NCBI GenBank assembly: GCA_039808325.1
Contig: JBDHSU010000071.1
Coordinates: 1-21,500 of the forward strand
Direction of reading: 5' to 3'
DNA length: 21,500 nt
DNA from: JAFKKS01 sp039808325
GTDB lineage: Bacteria > Pseudomonadota > Alphaproteobacteria > Rhizobiales > Xanthobacteraceae
Position numbers and translations under genes: made by a program. Position 1 is the first letter of the stretch. Each line of letters opens with the position of its first letter. The notes below the pieces were generated by a model. It was not told the origin of the DNA. It saw only the letters and a list, made by a program, of their open reading frames with translations, and did no database searches. Positions 1-7,412 of this stretch are shown here, one piece after another.

Positions 1-97
1 CAAAAATCAGGGACAACGGCCATAGGCGATTGCCGCCGCGAATACGGCTTGTTATCACGCACCCGCGCGGCCGCAGGCAAGGCAATGGAGTATCTGA

Positions 98-1051
98 ATG
101 GGGGGTAAGAACGGGGCGATCAAGCTCGTCGCCGGAAACTCCAACCGTGCGCTCGCCGAGGCGATCGCGGCCTATCTCGCCACCCCGCTGAGCAAGGCCG
201 TCGTGCGGCGTTTCGCCGACATGGAGATTTTCGTCGAGATCCAGGAGAACGTCCGCGGCGCCGACGTGTTCGTGCTGCAGTCGACGTCGTATCCGGCGAA
301 CGATCACCTGATGGAGCTCTTGATCATCATGGACGCGCTGCGCCGCGCGTCCGCCAGGCGCATCACCGCCGTGATTCCCTATTTCGGTTACGCGCGGCAG
401 GATCGTAAGCCCGGCCCGCGCACGCCGATCTCCGCCAAGCTCGTCGCCAACCTGATCACCCGCGCCGGCGCCGACCGGGTGATGACGCTCGATCTGCACG
501 CCGGGCAGATCCAGGGGTTCTTCGATATCCCGACCGACAATCTTTATGCTTCGCCGGTGATGGTGCGCGACATCCGCGAGCGCTTCGACCTCAAGAACGT
601 CGCGGTCGTGTCGCCGGACGTCGGCGGCGTGGTGCGCGCGCGCGGTCTGGCCAAGCGCATCGACGCGCCGCTCGCGATCATCGACAAGCGCCGCGAGCGC
701 GCCGGCGAGTCCGAAGTGATGAACGTCATCGGCGATGTCGAAGGGCGCACCTGCATCCTGATCGACGACATCGTCGATTCCGGCGGCACGCTGGTGAACG
801 CCGCCGACGCGCTGCTCGAGAAAGGCGCGAAGGACGTCTACGCCTATCTCAGCCACGGCGTTCTCTCCGGCGGCGCGGTCGCGCGCGTCACGGCGTCGGC
901 ACTCAAGGAACTCGTGATCACCGATTCGATTCAGCCGACCGAGGCGGTGCGCGTCGCGCGCAATATCCGCGTCCTCTCGATCGCGACCTTGATCGGCGAG
1001 GCGATCGGGCGCACCGCGAGCGAAGAAAGCGTGTCGAGCCTGTTCGACTGA
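98..1051 (+). CDS. prs: Ribose-phosphate pyrophosphokinase (PRPP synthetase)
   Basis: Makes 5-phosphoribosyl-1-pyrophosphate from ribose 5-phosphate and ATP in the cytoplasm, feeding purine, pyrimidine, histidine, tryptophan and NAD synthesis. The 317-residue product has the normal class I length. It shows the N-terminal region around FADMEIFVEIQENVRG, the ATP-loop stretch IPYFGYARQDRK (about residues 89-100), and the PRPP-binding motif CILIDDIVDSGGT (about 220-232). The ATG at 98 is preceded by GGAG at 87-90 with 7 bases between, which supports this start. The next downstream feature is a large palindromic repeat that may act as a transcription end. The gene stands alone on the plus strand. 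The family assignment is very secure. Confidence 0.97.
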   Translation: MGGKNGAIKLVAGNSNRALAEAIAAYLATPLSKAVVRRFADMEIFVEIQENVRGADVFVLQSTSYPANDHLMELLIIMDALRRASARRITAVIPYFGYARQDRKPGPRTPISAKLVANLITRAGADRVMTLDLHAGQIQGFFDIPTDNLYASPVMVRDIRERFDLKNVAVVSPDVGGVVRARGLAKRIDAPLAIIDKRRERAGESEVMNVIGDVEGRTCILIDDIVDSGGTLVNAADALLEKGAKDVYAYLSHGVLSGGAVARVTASALKELVITDSIQPTEAVRVARNIRVLSIATLIGEAIGRTASEESVSSLFD

Positions 1052-1082
1052 GCGCCGCTTTTCGATTTGCCGGAAGCATTTA

Positions 1083-1210
1083 TCCGTCATCCCGAGGTGC
1101 TCGCGTTAGCGAGCCTCGAAGGATGCGCGGCCCCATTATTTCGCAATTGAAATCGGGGCCGTCGCCCTCCGAGGCTCGGCGCTATCGCGCTCGCGCCTCA
1201 CGGTGACGGA
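1083..1210. repeat. Large imperfect palindromic intergenic repeat downstream of prs
   Basis: Two arms of about 55 bases face each other around an AT-rich centre near 1136-1154. The left arm begins TCCGTCATCCCGAGG and the right arm ends CCTCACGGTGACGGA, its near reverse complement. Each arm also carries an inner GAGCCTCG/CGAGGCTC pairing. Elements with TCATCCCGAGG ends are familiar dispersed repeats in rhizobial genomes (recalled, not searched). When transcribed it would fold into a long hairpin 32 bases after the prs stop and could end or stabilise that transcript. Confidence 0.75.
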
Positions 1211-1448
1211 CAAAGGGACGATAATCATCGCTCGTTCCGCCTTCAGTCTCTGTGGACGGGCGCGGTATCCCGGTTGCTCAAATCCAGCAAATCAGAATCA
1301 ATCAAGCCGCAATTTTGGTGTCGGCGACTCGACCGCGATATATTCGACCGCAGGTGATTCGGCTGATGTCGGCGGCGCAGTGTTTTGTGTCCGCGCCGTG
1401 ATGTAACCCGCTCGCTTGGCGACGCGCCGCGCGAGGCAAGGAGACGAT
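1211..1448. other. Non-coding stretch between repeat and YbjN-family gene
   Basis: No convincing gene is visible. The short open frames here lack ribosome binding sites and recognisable content. The stretch must carry the promoter for the YbjN-family gene, but I cannot point to a clear -35/-10 pair. A tRNA-like GGTTGCTCAAATCC near 1272-1285 does not fit a T-arm. Together with the repeat this fills the 397-base gap after prs. Confidence 0.5.
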
Positions 1449-1949
1449 ATGTCCCTGATCGACATCTCCGACGAACGCCGGAACAATCCCGTCGATGTCG
1501 TCGAGCATTTGGCCGCGATCAAGGAATGGGCCTTCGATCGGGCCGCCGACGACGAGATCGCGATTTCGGTGAAGGGGCGCTGGACCGACTATCATCTCTC
1601 CTTCACCTGGATGGACGAGATCGAGTCCCTGCATCTCGCCTGCGCGTTCGACCTGCGCGTGCCGGAGCGGCGCCGGATCGAAGTGCTGCAACTGATCTCG
1701 CATGTGAACGAGCAGCTCTGGCTCGGGCATTTCGATGTCTGGAGCCGCGACGGCGTGATCATGTTCCGCCATGCGCTGATTCTCGCCGGAGGCGTCGAGG
1801 CGTCGGGGCGCCAGTGCGAGGTTCTGCTCGAGGCGGCGTTGGAAGCATGCGAGCGCTATTACCAGGCGTTCCAGTTCGTCGTCTGGGCCGGAAAGTCGGC
1901 GCGCGAGGCGATGGACGCCGCGATGTTCGAGACGGCCGGCGAGGCTTGA
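1449..1949 (+). CDS. YbjN domain-containing protein
   Basis: A small cytoplasmic protein of 166 residues of the YbjN family, whose molecular role is not settled (described as a putative sensory transduction regulator or chaperone-like protein). No signal peptide or membrane segment is visible. The core has the usual alternation of strands and helices, with W-rich segments such as KGRWTDYHLSFTWMDEI, followed by LLISHVNEQLW-type helix residues and a C-terminal helix ending FVVWAGKSAREAMDAA. An open frame begins at 1416, but AAGGAG at 1438-1443, five bases before the ATG at 1449, fixes the start at 1449. proC follows 63 bases downstream on the same strand, an arrangement common in alphaproteobacteria, so co-transcription is likely. 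Confidence 0.88.
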   Translation: MSLIDISDERRNNPVDVVEHLAAIKEWAFDRAADDEIAISVKGRWTDYHLSFTWMDEIESLHLACAFDLRVPERRRIEVLQLISHVNEQLWLGHFDVWSRDGVIMFRHALILAGGVEASGRQCEVLLEAALEACERYYQAFQFVVWAGKSAREAMDAAMFETAGEA

Positions 1950-2012
1950 TCCGGTTTCGCGGCGTCACACGATGATCTAGGGTCCGGCGAGCGCATCAAC
2001 GCCGGACCTGTC

Positions 2013-2858
2013 ATGACCTCCAAATCGAACCCTCACCCCGAAAGCCTGCGCGATGTTGCGGGCACGGTCGTCCTTGTCGGCGCCGGCAACATGGGCGGTG
2101 CCATGCTTCAAGGCTGGCTCGGCCTTGGCCTCGCCCCCGCGCAAGTCGCGATTATCGACCCGAAGCCCTCGGACGCCTTGATCTCGCGCATCGGGCCGGA
2201 GGTTCGCTGCAATCCGCCGCGAGACACGCTGACCGACGTCGCGGCGCTCATCCTCGCGGTGAAGCCGCAGGTCGCGCCGGATGTCGTGCCCGGCCTCGCG
2301 CCGTTGGCTGGGCCGGGGGCGGTCGTGGTTTCGATCATGGCCGGCAAGACCATGGCGTTCCTGGAAAGCAATCTGCCGGGCGCGGCGATCGTGCGCGCGA
2401 TGCCGAACACGCCGGCCGCGATCGGCCGCGGCATCACGGTCGCGGTGCCCAATGCGCGCGTCACGCCGCAGCAACGCGCATTGACGACGCGCCTGCTGGC
2501 GGCGTGCGGGCAGGTCGAATGGACCGACGACGAAGCTTTGATCGACGCCGTGACGGCGGTGTCGGGCTCCGGCCCGGCCTATGTTTTCCTGATGGCGGAA
2601 AGCCTGGCGCGGGCCGGCGCGGCGGCGGGCCTTCCCGCCGATCTGGCGGCGCGGCTCGCCCGCGCCACCGTCGCCGGAGCGGGCGAGCTTCTTCACCGCT
2701 CGGACCTTGACGCCTCGACGCTGCGCCAGAACGTCACTTCTCCCGCCGGAACGACCGCCGCGGCGCTGGAGGTGCTGATGGCCGCCGACGGCCTCGATCC
2801 GCTGCTTAAGAGGGCGGTCGCCGCCGCCGCGCGCCGGTCGCGGGAATTGGCGGGGTAG
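2013..2858 (+). CDS. proC: Pyrroline-5-carboxylate reductase
   Basis: Reduces 1-pyrroline-5-carboxylate to L-proline with NAD(P)H, the last step of proline synthesis, in the cytoplasm. The 281-residue product has the N-terminal dinucleotide-binding loop LVGAGNMGGAM (about residues 21-31), the AVKPQVAPDVV segment, the MPNTPAAIGRG motif, and the C-terminal signature region with AVSGSGPAYVFLMAE and TSPAGTTAAALEVL. Length and domain order match the family. The ATG at 2013 has only a weak GGA upstream, as expected if translation is helped by reading through from the YbjN-family gene 63 bases upstream. No frameshift or missing motif is seen. Confidence 0.96.
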   Translation: MTSKSNPHPESLRDVAGTVVLVGAGNMGGAMLQGWLGLGLAPAQVAIIDPKPSDALISRIGPEVRCNPPRDTLTDVAALILAVKPQVAPDVVPGLAPLAGPGAVVVSIMAGKTMAFLESNLPGAAIVRAMPNTPAAIGRGITVAVPNARVTPQQRALTTRLLAACGQVEWTDDEALIDAVTAVSGSGPAYVFLMAESLARAGAAAGLPADLAARLARATVAGAGELLHRSDLDASTLRQNVTSPAGTTAAALEVLMAADGLDPLLKRAVAAAARRSRELAG

Positions 2859-2941
2859 AGGAGCATTTTTGAGCGAGGCGGGCAGCCCTTCGCGCGCAAA
2901 ATGCGGCCAAATCGGAAGCAGCGGCGGCCTGGAACCTTCGG

Positions 2942-2968
2942 CCTGACCGCCCCATTTAATGGGTCAGG
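2942..2968. promoter_or_regulatory. Palindrome upstream of the TetR-like gene, candidate operator
   Basis: CCTGACC at 2942-2948 is matched exactly by GGTCAGG at 2962-2968. A second nested palindrome, CCCATT-T-AATGGG, lies at 2951-2963. The site ends 23 bases before the ATG at 2992. This size and place suit a self-regulatory TetR operator, but a hairpin in the 5' leader is an equal alternative. Binding is inference. Confidence 0.45.
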
Positions 2969-2991
2969 CTGCGTCGGATCAGGAGAGCACC

Positions 2992-3678
2992 ATGACCGAA
3001 ACATCCGCATCGCCCGCGGCGGGACACGGCGACCGCGATAAGATCATCGACGCCCTCATGGCTTTGCTCGCCGAGCGGCGTTTCGAGACCATCGGCTTCG
3101 GCGACGTCGCGGCGAAGGCCGAAGTGCCGCTGGCGCGCTGCCGCGGCGCGTTCGGCTCGCTGTTTGCCGTGCTCGCGGCGCAGTTCGCGCGTATCGACGA
3201 GCAGGTGCTCGACGGCATCGACGCCGATATGGCGCAGGAGAGCCCGCGCGAGCGCCTGTTCGACATCATGATGCGACGCCTCGAGGCGCTGGCGCCGCAC
3301 AAGGCCGCGATCCGCTCCCTTGCGCGCTCCGCGCGCTGCAATCCGCCGTTGGCCCTGGCGCTCAACGGCATGGCGGCGCGTTCGCAGCAGTGGATGCTGA
3401 CGGCGGCCGGCATTTCGGCGCACGGATTGCGCGGCGCGGTGCGCGCGCAGGGCCTGGCGCTGCTCTATGCCGACGTGATGCGCACCTGGCTGCACGACGA
3501 CGATCCGGGGCTGGCGCGCACCCTGGCGGCGCTCGATCGCGCGCTCGGGCGCGGCGCGCAGTTGTCGCAGTGTTTCGATCGGCTGTGCCGCTTCGTGCCG
3601 CGTTCGCCGTTCCGGCGCCGCCGCTGGCGGCCGCGCGACCATGACAGCGATCCGGGCGAGCAGCCGGCGGTGGTATAA
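2992..3678 (+). CDS. TetR-like transcriptional regulator with COQ9-like C-terminal region
   Basis: Product of 228 residues. An N-terminal helix-turn-helix of TetR type spans about residues 15-65 (DKIIDALMALLAERRFETIG, then FGDVAAKAEVP), followed by a helical ligand-binding region. Near the C-terminus the run RTWLHDDDPGLARTLAALDR resembles the end of COQ9/TetR-fold proteins. The tail is very basic, then acidic. AGGAG at 2981-2985 before the ATG at 2992 decides this start over the open frame reaching back to 2959. The recognition-helix end is odd: where most TetR proteins have a YxxFxxK pattern, this one reads RGAFGSLF. It may bind DNA weakly or be a non-classical member. It ends 7 bases from the stop of the convergent kinase gene. 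Ligand and targets are unknown. Confidence 0.75.
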   Translation: MTETSASPAAGHGDRDKIIDALMALLAERRFETIGFGDVAAKAEVPLARCRGAFGSLFAVLAAQFARIDEQVLDGIDADMAQESPRERLFDIMMRRLEALAPHKAAIRSLARSARCNPPLALALNGMAARSQQWMLTAAGISAHGLRGAVRAQGLALLYADVMRTWLHDDDPGLARTLAALDRALGRGAQLSQCFDRLCRFVPRSPFRRRRWRPRDHDSDPGEQPAVV

Positions 3679-3685
3679 GGCTTCT

Positions 3686-5074
3686 CTAAACCGGCACGCG
3701 CACCGTCGCGCGCAGCCCGCCGAGCGGACTTTCGCCGAGCGTGAGATCGCCGCCGTGGGCGCGCGCGATGTCGAGCGCGATGGCGAGCCCTAGTCCCGTG
3801 CCGCCTTGATCCTGGTTGCGCGCATCGTCGAGCCGCATGAACGGCTTGAAGACCTCTTCGCGCATCTCCACCGGAATGCCGGGGCCGTCGTCGTCGACGG
3901 TGATCGTCAGCCAGCGGTGATCGCGATGCCCGGTGATCGCGATCGCGTCGGCGAAGCGTGCGGCGTTCGAGACGAGGTTGGACAGACAGCGCATGAACGC
4001 GGCCGGGCGCACCGAGACCAACGGCTGCCCGTAGAACGACACGGCCGTCTTGTGGCCGTTGCGCTCGCTGTCCGCCTGCAACTGTTCGAGCAGCGCGGCG
4101 ATATCCGTCTCCTCGGACTGCTCGCCGGAATCGCCGCGCGCGAAAGCCAGGTAGTCCTCGAGCATGTGCGCCATCTCGTCGACGTCCTTTTTCATGGCGT
4201 CGACTTCCGGCCCGTCGCCGATCAGCGCGAGCTCCAGCTTGAAGCGTGTCAGCACCGTGCGCAGGTCGTGCGAGACGCCCGCGAGCATCGTCGTGCGCTG
4301 GTCGATCGTGCGTTCGATCCGCCGCTTCATTTCGATGAAGGCGCCGGCCGCCTGGCGCACCTCGCGCGCGCCGCGCGGGCGGAAGGGCGGCACGTCGCGC
4401 CCCTTGCCGAAGCTCTCGACGGCGTCGGTGAGCGAAAGGATCGGTCTGATCTGGTTGCGCAGGAACAGGATCGCGACGGTGAGCAGGACGAGCGATGTGC
4501 CGACCATCCAGAGCAGGAAGATGTGCGAGTTCGAGGCGTAGGCGGCGTTGCGCCGCGCGAACACGCGCAGCACCGAGTCGTCGAGCGCGATGCGGATTTC
4601 CACGAGCGCCGAGCGCCCGACCGTATCGATCCAGAACGGCCGCGCGATCTGTTTGCTGATCTCGACCGAAAGCGTTTGGTCGAGCAGAGAGAAGAACGGC
4701 TTCGGCCCAGGCGGCGGCAGTTCGCCGGCCGGCAGGAAGTCGACGGCAAGGCCGAGGCGATCCTGTGCGATGCGTTTGATCGTCGCGCGCGCCGCGTCTT
4801 GCGGATAGGTCTGGTAGACATCGATGAGTGCCGCGATGTCCTGCGTCACCGCCGCGGAAAGGCGGCGCGTGACCGTGTTCCAGTGCCTTTCCATGAAGAC
4901 GAAGGCGACGACGGATTGCAGGATCACCATCGGCGTGACGATGATCAGCAGCGAGCGGACGTAGAGTCCCTTCGGCATGCGGCTGTTGAGCCAGCGGGCG
5001 CCGCCGCTCCAGAGACTGCGCACTCGTTCGGCGGCGGATCGCAGCGTCGAATGGTGCACGTCAACGCTGGTCAT
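3686..5074 (-). CDS. EnvZ-like sensor histidine kinase
   Basis: Inner-membrane kinase of 462 residues that phosphorylates the response regulator encoded just upstream. Transmembrane segments lie at about residues 40-60 and 185-206, enclosing a periplasmic sensor domain of about 120 residues. A HAMP linker follows (about 207-258), then the HisKA domain with the phospho-accepting H269 in LAGVSHDLRT. The ATPase domain has N-box residues N366 and N370, the G1 box DDDGPGIP (394-401) and the G2 box GGTGLGLA. All catalytic boxes are intact. Its ATG overlaps the regulator's stop by four bases (ATGA), so the two are translationally coupled. Domain layout is EnvZ type; the stimulus cannot be read from the sequence. 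Confidence 0.93.
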   Translation of the reverse strand: MTSVDVHHSTLRSAAERVRSLWSGGARWLNSRMPKGLYVRSLLIIVTPMVILQSVVAFVFMERHWNTVTRRLSAAVTQDIAALIDVYQTYPQDAARATIKRIAQDRLGLAVDFLPAGELPPPGPKPFFSLLDQTLSVEISKQIARPFWIDTVGRSALVEIRIALDDSVLRVFARRNAAYASNSHIFLLWMVGTSLVLLTVAILFLRNQIRPILSLTDAVESFGKGRDVPPFRPRGAREVRQAAGAFIEMKRRIERTIDQRTTMLAGVSHDLRTVLTRFKLELALIGDGPEVDAMKKDVDEMAHMLEDYLAFARGDSGEQSEETDIAALLEQLQADSERNGHKTAVSFYGQPLVSVRPAAFMRCLSNLVSNAARFADAIAITGHRDHRWLTITVDDDGPGIPVEMREEVFKPFMRLDDARNQDQGGTGLGLAIALDIARAHGGDLTLGESPLGGLRATVRVPV

Positions 5075-5796
5075 GGCAGCGTCATCAACCGGTAGCCGAT
5101 GCCGCGAACGGTTTGAATCATGAGCGGGTTGGCGGGGTCGCGCTCGATCTTGCGGCGCAGCCGGTTGATCTGCACGTCGACGGCGCGCTCGTTCGCCGCG
5201 ACGCCGTTTCCGGCGAGCGCCAGGCGCGGAACGGTCTCGCCGGAATTCTCCGCCAGCACCGTCAGCATCTCGCGCTCGCGATCGGTGAGATGGATCACCT
5301 CGTCGCCGTGGCGCAGCTCCCGGCGGTCGATATGGAAGACGAAGTCCGCGAAGCGCACGCTCGCCGCCGCGACCGACTCGATCGTCTGCGCGCGCTTGAG
5401 GATGTTGGCGACGCGCAGCGAAAGCTCGCGCGGCTCGAACGGCTTCGGCAAATAGTCGTCCGCGCCCAGTTCGAGACCGCGGATGCGGTTCTCCGTTTCC
5501 GAGCGCGCGGTCAGCATCAGGATCGGAACCTCGGAATTCTCGCGGATCGAATGGGCGAGATCGAAGCCGGATTCGCCGGGCATCATCACGTCGAGGATCA
5601 GAAGATCGAAGCTCATGCCGTCGAGCTTCGCCCGCGCCTGCTTGGCGCTGTCGGCGGTCGTCACGCGAAAGCCCTCGCCGACGAGGTAGCGCGAGAGCAG
5701 GTCGCGGATGCGCCGGTCGTCGTCGACGACGAGAAGGTGCGGGGCGTTGTCCGCGAGAGAGGCTGCCGTCGCGGTCATGGTGGCGCTTTCAATCAT
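5071..5796 (-). CDS. petR: OmpR-family response regulator (PetR-like)
   Basis: DNA-binding response regulator of 241 residues, phosphorylated by the kinase encoded directly downstream. The receiver domain has the acidic triad D25-D26-D27, phospho-acceptor D69 in LLILDVMMPG, T96 and K118 in YLPKPFEP. A C-terminal winged helix follows (LTDREREMLTVL to VRGIGYRLM). A second ATG at residue 7 (5778) is an equally possible start. The gene begins inside the end of the MarR gene (overlap of eight bases) and its end overlaps the kinase start. The MarR plus OmpR-type order resembles petP-petR of Rhodobacter capsulatus, where PetR is needed for growth. The symbol is given on that resemblance and is less certain than the family. 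Confidence 0.9.
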   Translation of the reverse strand: MIESATMTATAASLADNAPHLLVVDDDRRIRDLLSRYLVGEGFRVTTADSAKQARAKLDGMSFDLLILDVMMPGESGFDLAHSIRENSEVPILMLTARSETENRIRGLELGADDYLPKPFEPRELSLRVANILKRAQTIESVAAASVRFADFVFHIDRRELRHGDEVIHLTDREREMLTVLAENSGETVPRLALAGNGVAANERAVDVQINRLRRKIERDPANPLMIQTVRGIGYRLMTLP

Positions 5797-6289
5797 TGAC
5801 GCGGGGCGCGCGGTCGGCTTGCGCGATGAGCTTGAGCACGTTCTGACGGGCCTCGGAATCGATCAGCGCGGCGAGGAAGCGATGCGCCGCCTCATGCGCT
5901 CCCGGTCCGAGATCGGCGAGGGCGCGGCCGATGCGGTCGGTCTGCAGGCGGGCGAGGCGCATGGCGAGAGCTTGCCCTTTCGGTGTGACGTAAAGGAGGC
6001 GCTGCCGGCGGTCCCGCGGCCCTTCGCGCTGCGTGATATAGTCCTGATCCAGCAATTGCTTCAGCACGCGGCCGAGCGACTGTTTGGTGATGCGTAGAAT
6101 GTCGAGCAGGTCCGCAACCTTGATGCCGGGATTGCGGTTGACGAAATGCAGCACCCGGTGATGGGCGCGGCCGAATTCCAGCGCCTCCAGCACGTGATCG
6201 GGATCGCTGACGAAATCCCGATAGGCGAAGAAGAGGAGCTCAATCAGATCCCAGGTGGGCTCGGCCTCTGACGGCGCCGTTTTTGCCAT
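5789..6289 (-). CDS. petP: MarR-family transcriptional regulator (PetP-like)
   Basis: Winged-helix regulator of 166 residues from the chosen start. The MarR core is clear: a dimerisation helix, then HHRVLHFVNRNPGIKVADLL, the recognition helix ITKQSLGRVLKQLLDQ, and the wing REGPRDRRQRLLYVTPKG with the typical D-x-R-x-R pattern. The frame is open up to an ATG at 6331, but no ribosome binding site precedes that codon. At 6289 an ATG (MAKTAPSEAE) has GAGG five bases upstream, and this choice places the palindrome at 6321-6339 in the leader instead of over the start. It is the first gene of a three-gene set with the response regulator and kinase, which suggests it tunes that system. It is divergent from ilvE. 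The petP symbol is by synteny only. Confidence 0.85.
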   Translation of the reverse strand: MAKTAPSEAEPTWDLIELLFFAYRDFVSDPDHVLEALEFGRAHHRVLHFVNRNPGIKVADLLDILRITKQSLGRVLKQLLDQDYITQREGPRDRRQRLLYVTPKGQALAMRLARLQTDRIGRALADLGPGAHEAAHRFLAALIDSEARQNVLKLIAQADRAPRVND

Positions 6290-6320
6290 GGGAGCCTCGT
6301 GCGGCGGCGGCATGAAATTT

Positions 6321-6339
6321 ATGTCAGTCATGTTGACAT
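6321..6339. promoter_or_regulatory. Palindrome in the marR-ilvE gap, candidate MarR operator
   Basis: ATGTCA and TGACAT are exact inverted half-sites separated by seven bases, which read GTCATGT on the plus strand. The spacing and AT-rich surroundings suit a winged-helix dimer. It lies 32-50 bases upstream of the preferred marR start at 6289 and about 180 bases upstream of ilvE, so it could control the regulator trio and perhaps ilvE. Coordinates follow the reading frame through the CGG repeat next to it. Confidence 0.5.
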
Positions 6340-6517
6340 ATTTTGCATCGCTTGTTACGTCTTCGGGGCAAATTGTGAAATGATCTTGCCAAGGCGCTCG
6401 GCTGCTTCATCGGTCGCCCCCCGCTTTTGGCCGCGCAACATATCATCTCGCTTGCGACTCCGTATCTGCCACGTCGCGCGGGACCATGCCGGGCCGCCGA
6501 GCCCAGGAGGAAATGCC

Positions 6518-7408
6518 ATGGCTTTGACATTCGATCAACGCGACGGCGTCATCTGGTATGACGGCAAGCTGATACCCTGGGCCGACGCCAAGCTGCATGT
6601 GCTGAGCCACGGGCTTCACTACGCGAGCGCCGTGTTCGAGGGCGAACGTGCCTATGGCGGCGAGATCTTCAAGTGCACGCAGCACTCGGAGCGGCTGATC
6701 CGCTCCGGCAAGGTGCTCGACTTCGACATTCCGTATTCGGCGGCCGAGATCGACGCCGCAAAGCGGCTGGTGCTCAAGACCAACGGCCAGAACGACGCCT
6801 ATGTCCGTCCGATCGCCTGGCGCGGCAGCGAGATGATGGGCGTCTCCGGTCAGCAGAATAAAATTCACCTCGCCATCGCGACCTGGGAATGGCCGAGCTA
6901 TTTCGACCCTGCAGAGCGACTGAAAGGCATCCGCCTGGCGCTCGCCGAGTTCCGCCGCCCCGATCCCAAGACCGCGCCGGTGCTGGCCAAGGCGGCCGGC
7001 CTCTACATGATCTGCACCATCTCGAAGCACAAGGCCGAGCGCGAAGGCTATGCCGACGCGATGATGCTCGACTGGCAGGGCCGCGTCGCCGAGTGCACCG
7101 GCGCCAACATCTTCTTCGTGCAGGACGGCAAGCTGCATACGCCGATCGCCGATTGCTTCCTCGACGGAATCAGCCGCCAGACCGTGCTCGAGCTGGCCCG
7201 CCGCCGCGGCATCGAAGTCGCCGAGCGGCGCATCATGCCGGATGAGCTTTCCGGCATGGCGGAGTGCTTCATCACCGGCACCGCCGCGGAGGTGACGCCG
7301 GTCTCGGAAATCGCGCAGTGGCGCTTCAAGCCGGGCAAGATCACCGAGCAGTTGATGGCGGACTACACCGCCGAGGTGCAGCCGAAGGGCAAGGCCGCGG
7401 CCGCGTAA
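6518..7408 (+). CDS. ilvE: Branched-chain amino acid aminotransferase
   Basis: PLP enzyme of fold type IV, 296 residues, that interconverts valine, leucine and isoleucine with their 2-oxo acids, in the cytoplasm. It shows the SAVFEGERAY region near residue 37, the PLP lysine K158 in VLAKAAGLY, the AECTGANIFFV strand, the LDGISRQTVLELA segment and the phosphate-binding end FITGTAAEVTPV. The frame is open back to 6299, but a strong AGGAGG at 6505-6510 with seven bases to the ATG at 6518 fixes the start. Its stop is only four bases from the stop of the convergent MATE gene. It diverges from the marR gene. Very sure of family; D-amino acid or lyase relatives are less likely given the full IlvE length. 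Confidence 0.95.
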   Translation: MALTFDQRDGVIWYDGKLIPWADAKLHVLSHGLHYASAVFEGERAYGGEIFKCTQHSERLIRSGKVLDFDIPYSAAEIDAAKRLVLKTNGQNDAYVRPIAWRGSEMMGVSGQQNKIHLAIATWEWPSYFDPAERLKGIRLALAEFRRPDPKTAPVLAKAAGLYMICTISKHKAEREGYADAMMLDWQGRVAECTGANIFFVQDGKLHTPIADCFLDGISRQTVLELARRRGIEVAERRIMPDELSGMAECFITGTAAEVTPVSEIAQWRFKPGKITEQLMADYTAEVQPKGKAAAA

Positions 7409-7412
7409 GGCG

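Noticed and set aside
1..97. Leader region upstream of prs examined for a gene end or tRNA
   Set aside because: Nothing recognisable on either strand apart from the prs ribosome binding site at 87-90.
1203..1406. Possible small gene between the repeat and the YbjN-family gene
   Set aside because: It starts within the repeat arm, has no ribosome binding site and shows no familiar composition.
3806..5095. 429-codon plus-strand open frame opposite the sensor kinase
   Set aside because: Shadow of the kinase gene. The predicted product is low-complexity and rich in Arg, Asp and His, and lacks a ribosome binding site.
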